A stretch of DNA of 42,039 nt from CAZJJK01 sp964546285 (lineage in GTDB: Bacteria; Spirochaetota; Spirochaetia; Treponematales; Breznakiellaceae). Positions 15,950 to 22,703 of this stretch are shown here, in pieces; position 1 is the first letter of the stretch; the number at the start of each line of letters is the position of its first letter. The translations under genes and the position numbers were made by a program. The DNA is taken from the NCBI GenBank assembly GCA_964546285.1, contig CAZJJK010000015.1:1-42039 (forward strand). Direction: 5' to 3'. Below the pieces are notes generated by a model. That model did no database searches. It saw only the letters and a program-made list of their open reading frames with translations, and was not told the origin of the DNA.

Positions 15950-16765
15950 ATGACGCTAACGTTCCCGATCATGTTGCGGAGTCTGGTTGAGGTAGGCTCT
16001 ACCATACTCGCCGTACTCGCGGTTATCGCCGTCCTGGAATTGGCGCTTTGGCTAATATTCGAGAAATGGTTGCATTATAAATGGGCTCTGCCAATTATGC
16101 TCATCACGCCGGCGGCTATCGGCCTAATTCTTTTAGTCGTATATCCCATGTTTTATGAACTACGTCTTACTTTTAGCAANNNNNNNNNNNNNNNNNNNNN
16201 NNNNNNNNNNNNNNNNNNNNNNNNNNNNNNNNNNNNNNNNNNNNNNNNNNNNNNNNNNNNNNNNNNNNNNNNNNNNNNNCGTATCGGTTTTGCCGCGATT
16301 AATTGGAAAGTGGATCCTTTTTGGAACTTTTTCGCCGTAAATGTCGTGAATATATGGCTTGGGATTCCCTTTATGATGATTACGCTGCTTGGCGGTCTTC
16401 AGAGTATCGACTCAACATATTATGAGGCCGCTGATATAGATGGGGCGGGCGGGGTGTCCAAATTTCGACATATCACTTTGCCTCTATTAAAGCCGGTGCT
16501 TACCCCCGCCGTTGTTTTGGGTATTATTTGGACCTTCAATAATTTCAATGTGCCCTATTTCATCAATGAGAACGAATTGGAAACGTCGGACATTCTGGTA
16601 ACCGCTTTATACCGCGCCGCCTTCGAATACAATAATTATGGCTTCGCCTCAACGTTCGCGTTTGTCATTTTCTTATTATTAATGGGTTTAACCGTCATTT
16701 ATATGCGGGTTTCCGGTTTCCGTCCAACGGTCAAGAAAGCCGGCGTCGTTAAAGAAACAAATTAG
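15950..16765 (+). CDS. malF: Maltodextrin ABC transporter permease MalF, interrupted by gap
   Basis: One of two permease subunits. The N-terminal part (76 residues) carries a first hydrophobic segment (residues 15-37) and a second (47-66, ending VYPMFYELRLTFS). After the 100-N gap the frame resumes with INWKVDPFWNFFAVNVVNIW, a MalF-like sequence, then the EAA loop EAADIDGAGGVSKFRHITLP and two more segments. Compared with usual permeases of this family about 100 residues should lie between these parts, whereas the gap allows 33, so the gap is probably longer than drawn. The extra N-terminal membrane segment is in line with MalF-type rather than UgpA-type proteins. GGGGGCG precedes the ATG. Confidence 0.85.
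   Translation: MTLTFPIMLRSLVEVGSTILAVLAVIAVLELALWLIFEKWLHYKWALPIMLITPAAIGLILLVVYPMFYELRLTFSXXXXXXXXXXXXXXXXXXXXXXXXXXXXXXXXXXRIGFAAINWKVDPFWNFFAVNVVNIWLGIPFMMITLLGGLQSIDSTYYEAADIDGAGGVSKFRHITLPLLKPVLTPAVVLGIIWTFNNFNVPYFINENELETSDILVTALYRAAFEYNNYGFASTFAFVIFLLLMGLTVIYMRVSGFRPTVKKAGVVKETN
16180..16279. other. Assembly gap (100 N) inside malF
   Basis: Exactly 100 N. The missing piece of the permease is likely over 300 bases, so this is a placeholder and not a measured distance. Confidence 0.98.
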
Positions 16766-16774
16766 GAGGCTCCC

Positions 16775-17674
16775 ATGAACGATATGGTTTCACGTTCCTA
16801 CAGCCGCCGAGAGGGATTTTTCAACTGGTTTTTTGGCCGGCGCCGAAAAGGCAGCCGTTTCGGTTTAGCCTTGACTCATGTGGTGTTGATATTTTTCTGT
16901 TTGATGGCGGTGTATCCGGTCCTTAGGATCGTAACCGTGTCTTTACGGCCTGGCGATCGGCTACTATCCACCTCATTGGAAATCATTCCCCCGGACGCGA
17001 CCTTGGATAATTACAAGAAAACCTTATTTGAAAAGGATTTTTTACGTTGGATATGGAACAGTCTTGTTATTACCGTCTCTACCGCCGTGATTGGGGTGAT
17101 GATAGCGTCTACTTCGGCCTACGCGTTCGCGCGCTGGAATTTTAAAGGGAAAAACGCGGCACTGATTTTTCTATTCGCCACTCAAATGATTCCGGCGGCC
17201 ATGCTGATGATACCGCTCTATATTTTAGCCGTTAAGTTTCAACTAATAAACACCTGGCGGGGCCTGATAGTGGCCTATTCGGTTAGTTCGGTTCCCTTTT
17301 CCATTTGGATACTGAAGGGATATTACGATACTATCCCTATCGAACTGGAAGAAGCGGCCCTGATAGACGGAACTTCCAGAATGGGCGCCTTTTATCGAAT
17401 TATTCTCCCGCTGTCCACCCCTTCACTGGCTATAGCCTTTTTATTCAACTTTACGCAAGCCTGGAATGACTTCTTATTGGCTAGGGTTATTCTGGCCCGA
17501 CCTGAAATGGCTACCTGGCCGCTTGGCCTTCAACGTATGCAGAATCTTTTCCGCACCGAATGGGGCGCTTTTTCGGCTGGGGCTCTTATGGTGTCGGTTC
17601 CGGTAATGATCTTGTTTTTTTTCTCTTCCAAGTATCTGGTGTCCGGCTTAACCGTCGGTTCGGTTAAAGGCTAG
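16775..17674 (+). CDS. malG: Maltodextrin ABC transporter permease MalG
   Basis: This 299-residue inner-membrane permease pairs with MalF. Six hydrophobic segments are seen, beginning at about residue 33 (LTHVVLIFFCLMAVYPVLRI). The EAA loop reads EEAALIDGTSRMGAFYRIIL. The C-terminus LTVGSVKG is close to the conserved MalG ending that contacts the ATPase. A perfect AGGAGG lies six bases before the ATG, nine bases after malF. No MalK-type ATPase is encoded in the cluster, so this system must borrow one. Confidence 0.92.
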   Translation: MNDMVSRSYSRREGFFNWFFGRRRKGSRFGLALTHVVLIFFCLMAVYPVLRIVTVSLRPGDRLLSTSLEIIPPDATLDNYKKTLFEKDFLRWIWNSLVITVSTAVIGVMIASTSAYAFARWNFKGKNAALIFLFATQMIPAAMLMIPLYILAVKFQLINTWRGLIVAYSVSSVPFSIWILKGYYDTIPIELEEAALIDGTSRMGAFYRIILPLSTPSLAIAFLFNFTQAWNDFLLARVILARPEMATWPLGLQRMQNLFRTEWGAFSAGALMVSVPVMILFFFSSKYLVSGLTVGSVKG

Positions 17675-17681
17675 GGCCGCC

Positions 17682-20219
17682 ATGAAACATAAAAATACGG
17701 CGCTCGCGGCGGCCTTCCTGCTGATATCGGCCTTAAGCGCCGCCGCTTTTGGCAAGAGCGAGACGGCGAAAGCCGCTGACGGCGATCTGATCTACTTGAA
17801 TCTGATATGGCACCAGCACCAGCCTCTTTATTCAAAGGACGCGGATGGTGTTTATACTCGGCCTTGGGTTCGCGTTCATGCCACCAAAGACTATTGGGAT
17901 ATGGCCGAAACCCTGTCCCGTTATCCAAAAATAAAGGCGAGTATCAACCTAACGCCGGTATTGATGCGTCAGCTTGTGGATTTAAGCGGGGGCGCTAAGG
18001 ATATATATCGGGTTTTAGCTGAAAAACCGGCGGAAGCCTTAAGTGTGGAAGAAAAGCGCTATCTTTTAGAACGTTTTTTTGACGCTAACTGGCAAAATAT
18101 CATTAAACGGCATCCGCGCTACGCCGAATTGCTCGCCCTGCGCGGTGAGTCGGCTGGGAAAGATGATATAGACCGCGCGCTGACTATTTTTATGGATAAC
18201 GACTACCGCGATCTCCAACTGTGGTTCAATCTGGCCTGGTTCGATCCTGATTTCTTGGCGAAAGCGCCGCTTAAGGCGCTGGTTGATAAGGGCCGCTCCT
18301 TTACGGAGGCCGATAAAGCCATCCTTTTCGCGGAAACCGATCGTATCGTTAAGGATGTTCTTCCCTTGCATAAACGTTTAAAAGCGTCAGGCCGTATCGA
18401 TGTTATTACGACGCCCTACGCCCATCCCATCCTTCCGCTGATATACAACTCCGATCTAGCGAAAAAGGCTGACCCCAGCGCAAAAACGCCCACCCGCTTT
18501 TCTTGGCCAAACGACGCTATCGCTCACCTTGAAAAAGCAGTGAAGCTGTATTCGGACCTTATCGGCGGCTCTCCGGTCGGCTTGTGGCCGGGCGAAGGCG
18601 CGGTTGCCCAAGATGTCGTGCGGATAATCGGCCAGGCTGGTTTTCAATGGATGGCGACCGGAGAGCCGGTGCTGGCCGTTAGTCTGGGGATCGGCTCTTT
18701 TGATCGGGACGGCAATGATATGGTGATTGCCGCGGACGACCTTTACCGGCCCTATTGGACGGAAAGTCAGGGACAACGTGTGGCCGTGGTATTCCGCGAT
18801 CTCCGCTTATCGGACCTGATAGGTTTTGAGTATTCCGGTAAGACGGCGGAGGCCGCCGTAAAGGATTTCATGGATAGGGTGGAGCGCATTAGGGCGGCGC
18901 TTAAGACAGAGGGGAAGAAGGGTCCTCATTTGGTGTCGGTAATTTTGGACGGCGAGAACGCTTGGGAAAATTATCCCAATGACGGCAAGGACTTTTTAGA
19001 CGCTTTGTATACCGCCCTTTCGGCGTCGGAAAGCGTTAAGACTATAACCCCGACTGAATACATAAAAAAATACCCCGATCAGCGCGTTTTGCCGAACTTG
19101 GCCGAGGCGGCGTGGTTCAGCGCCGACTACGCGACCTGGATAGGGGAGGAAGAGGAAAATGTAGCCTGGGAATATTTAGGGAAAGTCCGCGCGACCCTGG
19201 CAAAATATGATGTTGAAAAACGCCGAGTCACGACTGAGGAAAAACTAGCGGCCGCGTTAGACGCCATGTATATCGCTGAAGGGTCCGATTGGTTCTGGTG
19301 GTTTGGCGACGACCAAGATTCCGGGGTGGACGCGTATTTTGACCAGGCTTTCCGTGACGCGCTTAAAAACGTATATCTGGCTTTGGAAGAGGAAATTCCA
19401 GCTTTTTTATCGGAACCTATCGTTGGCTCTATTCCTCCCGCCGGCGAGCTTGGTTTGGATTTAGGACCGCTTACGCCTATTCTTTCCGTTGACGATCCTG
19501 AAGGCGATGATACCGGTCCAGGCGCTTATAGCTATCCAACGGACGCTGTTTTCAAACCTGGCGTTTTTGATGTGAGTTCTCTGTCTATTTCTAAAACCGA
19601 AAATGATTTGGTGTTTGTAGTCTCTTTCCGGGGGCCGCTTGAAAATCCATGGAATTCGCCGATTGGTCTATCGCTGCAAACCATCGATATATATATCGAT
19701 GAAGACCCTGGGGCGGATAGCGGGGCTAGATTATTATTAGAAGGACGCAACGCCGCCGCGCCAAAGGCTTATGGTTGGGAAAAGGCTGTTTGGATAGAGG
19801 GCTGGAATCGTAAGCTTTTCCGCGTTGATGAAAACGGCAAGGCTCGCGAGGCGCCGGGAGAGCCGCGTGTCGCCGTGGACGCGGAGCGGAAAACGCTGAC
19901 TATCGCCGTTCCTTTGGCCGCCCTGGGGAAGGGTGACCCGGCCACTTGGGCTTATGCGTTAGCCGTACTCAGCCAGGATGGCTACCCGGCTCCCGGGGTG
20001 CGCCGGGTTCGCGATATACAGCTCGAAGCCGCGCAATGGCGCGGCGGCGGCGCTCCTGAAGGTCTTAATCATACCCGTATTTATGACTTTATATGGCCCG
20101 AGGACGCCGATCCCAGTCAAGCCGAGTCCCTAACGCCAGCGAGTATTAGAAGGGATGGGCCTCTGACCTTCGTTCCGGAAGAGCTTGGCGTAATACGTTT
20201 CGTGGAAGCTTCGCCTTGA
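17682..20219 (+). CDS. Exported GH57 amylase/pullulanase-like glycoside hydrolase
   Basis: This 845-residue enzyme probably cleaves alpha-glucans outside the cytoplasm. A signal peptide covers residues 1-24. The GH57 domain starts with WHQHQPLY (43-50); WPGEGAV holds the likely nucleophile Glu305 and LDGENAWENY the likely acid/base Asp423, matching GH57 conserved regions 1, 3 and 4 of the amylopullulanase type. WIGEEEENVAW may be region 5. From about residue 585 a beta-rich domain follows that resembles the glucodextranase C-terminal type (DGYPAPGVRRVRDIQ, GLNHTRIYDFIWPE). No C-terminal anchor is visible. It begins eight bases after malG, which fits degradation of glucan to oligosaccharides taken up by MalEFG. 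Exact bond specificity is not readable. Confidence 0.88.
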   Translation: MKHKNTALAAAFLLISALSAAAFGKSETAKAADGDLIYLNLIWHQHQPLYSKDADGVYTRPWVRVHATKDYWDMAETLSRYPKIKASINLTPVLMRQLVDLSGGAKDIYRVLAEKPAEALSVEEKRYLLERFFDANWQNIIKRHPRYAELLALRGESAGKDDIDRALTIFMDNDYRDLQLWFNLAWFDPDFLAKAPLKALVDKGRSFTEADKAILFAETDRIVKDVLPLHKRLKASGRIDVITTPYAHPILPLIYNSDLAKKADPSAKTPTRFSWPNDAIAHLEKAVKLYSDLIGGSPVGLWPGEGAVAQDVVRIIGQAGFQWMATGEPVLAVSLGIGSFDRDGNDMVIAADDLYRPYWTESQGQRVAVVFRDLRLSDLIGFEYSGKTAEAAVKDFMDRVERIRAALKTEGKKGPHLVSVILDGENAWENYPNDGKDFLDALYTALSASESVKTITPTEYIKKYPDQRVLPNLAEAAWFSADYATWIGEEEENVAWEYLGKVRATLAKYDVEKRRVTTEEKLAAALDAMYIAEGSDWFWWFGDDQDSGVDAYFDQAFRDALKNVYLALEEEIPAFLSEPIVGSIPPAGELGLDLGPLTPILSVDDPEGDDTGPGAYSYPTDAVFKPGVFDVSSLSISKTENDLVFVVSFRGPLENPWNSPIGLSLQTIDIYIDEDPGADSGARLLLEGRNAAAPKAYGWEKAVWIEGWNRKLFRVDENGKAREAPGEPRVAVDAERKTLTIAVPLAALGKGDPATWAYALAVLSQDGYPAPGVRRVRDIQLEAAQWRGGGAPEGLNHTRIYDFIWPEDADPSQAESLTPASIRRDGPLTFVPEELGVIRFVEASP

Positions 20220-20229
20220 CAAGACCTTC

Positions 20230-21270
20230 ATGAACGGAACGGGAAAGCGCCCGACGATAAAGGATATAGCGGAACGCGCCGGGGTGTCCAAGACGACTGT
20301 ATCCTTCGCCTTCAACGATTCCTCCAAGTTGTCGCGAAGCACCTACGCGCGCGTTATGAATGTGGCGGAAGCCATAGGCTATATTCCTGATCCGGTCGCG
20401 AGAACTCTGGCGACAAAACGCTTGGGAACTATCGGTTTGCTTCTGCCTCAGCCTATTCAGGAAGCTTTTGGCAATCCCTATATGTTTGAGCTATTACGGG
20501 GGATTGGAGAAGCGTGTCACGAACATGATGTTTCCTTAACTATCCTGCCGCCGCTAAAGGGGCTTTTATCCCAAGCCGTACGCCGCGCCGCCGTGGACGC
20601 GCTTGTCGTTATCGGGCTGGGTCCTGAAGCGTCTATTCTGCCTCTAATAAAACGGCGGCGCTTACCCTTCGTCATGGTGGATGGATTAGCCGCGGAAGGC
20701 TTGCGCAATGTGGGGATAGATGACGAGGCGGCGGCTTATGTTATGACTCGGCATATTTTAGACCTTGGCCACCGCTCAATCGCCGTTTTAGCCTACCGCG
20801 CGGCATCCACCGCGATGGAGGATAGCGCTTCGCTGACCCTCTCTCGGCGTATGGCTGGAATTGATCGGGCTTTGCGGAACATCGGACTTTCTCCTTCCAG
20901 CGTCGCCCGCTATAGCTGTGAAGCTTCCCCAGCCGCGGCGGAGGATTTCGCGGTTTCTTTTTTGAGCCAAAAAGAAAATCGGCCTACAGCCGTTATATGT
21001 CTGAGCGACGCGGCGGCTTTTGGCGTATACGCCGCGTGCCGACGTCTTAGTATCGATATACCCGGAGCCTTATCGGTAAGCGGTTTTGACGACGTGCCCT
21101 TTGCCCGTGTTCTTTCTCCCCCGCTTACGACTATACATCAGCCGGGCCGCGAAAAGGGGGAAAGGGCCGCCGCTCTTGTGTTCAAAATGCTGCGCGGAGA
21201 GCCCGTTGAGGATATAAGGCTTCCGGCCCTTCTCGCGCTTAGGCGGTCAACGGCTCCTCCAGTCCGATAA
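20230..21270 (+). CDS. LacI-family transcriptional regulator
   Basis: This 346-residue DNA-binding protein has a LacI helix-turn-helix at residues 9-28 (TIKDIAERAGVSKTTVSFAF) and a hinge-helix region near 45-62 (GYIPDPVARTLATKR). A sugar-binding core of the periplasmic-binding-protein type follows (GTIGLLLPQP, GNPYMFELLRGI, then the late VSGFDDVPFARVLSPPLTTI). Length is typical. It starts ten bases after the GH57 stop, so it is probably cotranscribed with the transport genes and regulates them in response to a maltodextrin-like sugar. The dyad at 14551-14572 is its best candidate target. Target and ligand are inference from position. Confidence 0.92.
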   Translation: MNGTGKRPTIKDIAERAGVSKTTVSFAFNDSSKLSRSTYARVMNVAEAIGYIPDPVARTLATKRLGTIGLLLPQPIQEAFGNPYMFELLRGIGEACHEHDVSLTILPPLKGLLSQAVRRAAVDALVVIGLGPEASILPLIKRRRLPFVMVDGLAAEGLRNVGIDDEAAAYVMTRHILDLGHRSIAVLAYRAASTAMEDSASLTLSRRMAGIDRALRNIGLSPSSVARYSCEASPAAAEDFAVSFLSQKENRPTAVICLSDAAAFGVYAACRRLSIDIPGALSVSGFDDVPFARVLSPPLTTIHQPGREKGERAAALVFKMLRGEPVEDIRLPALLALRRSTAPPVR

Positions 21271-21345
21271 GGAAAAGCGCCATATCTGCCGATCAATATA
21301 CGGATGAACTCTACTCGTTTATTTGTTTTTGTCATGGCGCTTTCC
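21271..21345 (+). repeat. Inverted repeat around the start of the next gene
   Basis: GGAAAAGCGCCAT (21271-21283, directly after the regulator stop) pairs with ATGGCGCTTTCC (21334-21345), 12 bp with one bulged A. The 50-base loop contains the assigned ATG at 21304; the right arm contains a second in-frame ATG at 21334, so it could affect start choice. Confidence 0.45.
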
Positions 21346-22641
21346 GTCTTTTGCTTTTCTCGCTTTTCCGCCTTTGGTGATGAAGCCGTCGCCGCTGGTC
21401 CGGACCCTTCCAACGATTCGCCCTTCCGCGCCATTACGGAAGATCTATCGCTCCGCGGTCGTATCGCCGCCGCTTGGTTTATCAGCCCTATCAGAGAGCT
21501 GGACAGGAAAAAGCCGGAAAAACACCTTCTCCAGGATGGACGTTATGTTGAGTTAAGGACGGAGCGGAACGGTGATGAGCGCTTAATTCTATTAACGCGC
21601 GGCGATGGCAAAACCTTTAACGTCGGGGCCCAAGGCAGTTGGATAATTCATAGAGCGGCCTCCGGCGCTCTTCTCCGCGCGCGTTTCTATCCCAGAAGCG
21701 ACCAGCATCTTTTTCTGCAATTCCGTCCAGCTCCTGACGCGCGAACGCTTATGGATTTGGTGCTGTATGGCGCTTATCCCTTGTACGGCGTCCGCCTAAA
21801 TCTGGCTTTTGACGGCCTTTTAACGACGTCCTTATCGCGTCTTTTAAAGGAACCCGCCTTAGATAGCCTTGCTCCCTATTTCGATATCATGCCGGAGTCG
21901 TACGGCGACCTTCGCTCCTTGCTGGACGCTATCCGGGGACACTTGGGCGGATTGCGCTATGCCGATGATGGGGCCTTGAACGAGGAAGGCCAGCCGGTTT
22001 TTATAGAGAGCGGCGAAACACGTGACGAGGAATCAGCCGGTCTGAATTGCTCGGGTTTCGTTAAATGGCTGGTTGATGGCTTGATCCGGGCTCGGGGCGG
22101 TTCGTATTTGCCTATTTCGGCCTTGAAGCAGGCGAGCGAGCCGCGCGGCAATTCTTTTTCCGAGGCTTTTGAGGATAGCCATGATCCGTATTTTGGGTTG
22201 GATTGGACACGCAATTTAGCGAAAGCCGCCTATAACGCGCTTCGAGGCGCTGATGAAAACGCGGATTATAATGTGAAAATTAGTCCCTTCGCTTCTTTGC
22301 GCCTATCCGGCGGTCCGGCTTTGGCTAGGCCGTATGTTGGCTATTTACCTGACACGGGGTACGAGACCGCCGGCCTCAAGGCCCTCCTGTATACGCTCGC
22401 CGCGACGGAGCCCGGCTATTTCTATTTAGCCTCGCTCAGCCGAGATCGGGATTCGTCGCCCGCGTTGTTGCGTCATTTTCATGTAGCCGCCCTATTCCCC
22501 TATTTCGATGCCGATGGCCGTTTCCTCGTCGCCTGTCTTGAAAGCGCGGCTGAAACAAGCGTTGATTCCTTCATTAGCCGTTATCCGGGGCACTATGTCC
22601 ACTTGGTGAGGATACCGGTGGAAAAACGTTTTCTGCCATAA
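21304..22641 (+). CDS. Exported protein with NlpC/P60-like Cys motif
   Basis: This 445-residue protein has a hydrophobic signal (residues about 5-24; an in-frame ATG at 21334, Met11, is an alternative start and keeps a signal). The only clear hint of function is LNCSGFVKWLVDGL with Cys249, which resembles the catalytic (D/N)CSG motif of NlpC/P60 and CHAP-like cysteine peptidases or amidases. A His pair, His391 and His393 (HFHVAALFPYFD), lies 142 residues later, a longer spacing than in small NlpC/P60 domains. It might cut peptidoglycan or act as an acyltransferase-like enzyme; this is inference. No ribosome-binding site is strong. It follows the LacI-family gene by 33 bases and precedes the TPR/TonB operon. 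Confidence 0.75.
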   Translation: MNSTRLFVFVMALSVFCFSRFSAFGDEAVAAGPDPSNDSPFRAITEDLSLRGRIAAAWFISPIRELDRKKPEKHLLQDGRYVELRTERNGDERLILLTRGDGKTFNVGAQGSWIIHRAASGALLRARFYPRSDQHLFLQFRPAPDARTLMDLVLYGAYPLYGVRLNLAFDGLLTTSLSRLLKEPALDSLAPYFDIMPESYGDLRSLLDAIRGHLGGLRYADDGALNEEGQPVFIESGETRDEESAGLNCSGFVKWLVDGLIRARGGSYLPISALKQASEPRGNSFSEAFEDSHDPYFGLDWTRNLAKAAYNALRGADENADYNVKISPFASLRLSGGPALARPYVGYLPDTGYETAGLKALLYTLAATEPGYFYLASLSRDRDSSPALLRHFHVAALFPYFDADGRFLVACLESAAETSVDSFISRYPGHYVHLVRIPVEKRFLP

Positions 22642-22703
22642 AGTCCAGCATCGGGCTATTCTTCTGTTGTAACCTTAAGCCCTGAGCGCTATTGTTAAAG
22701 GGT

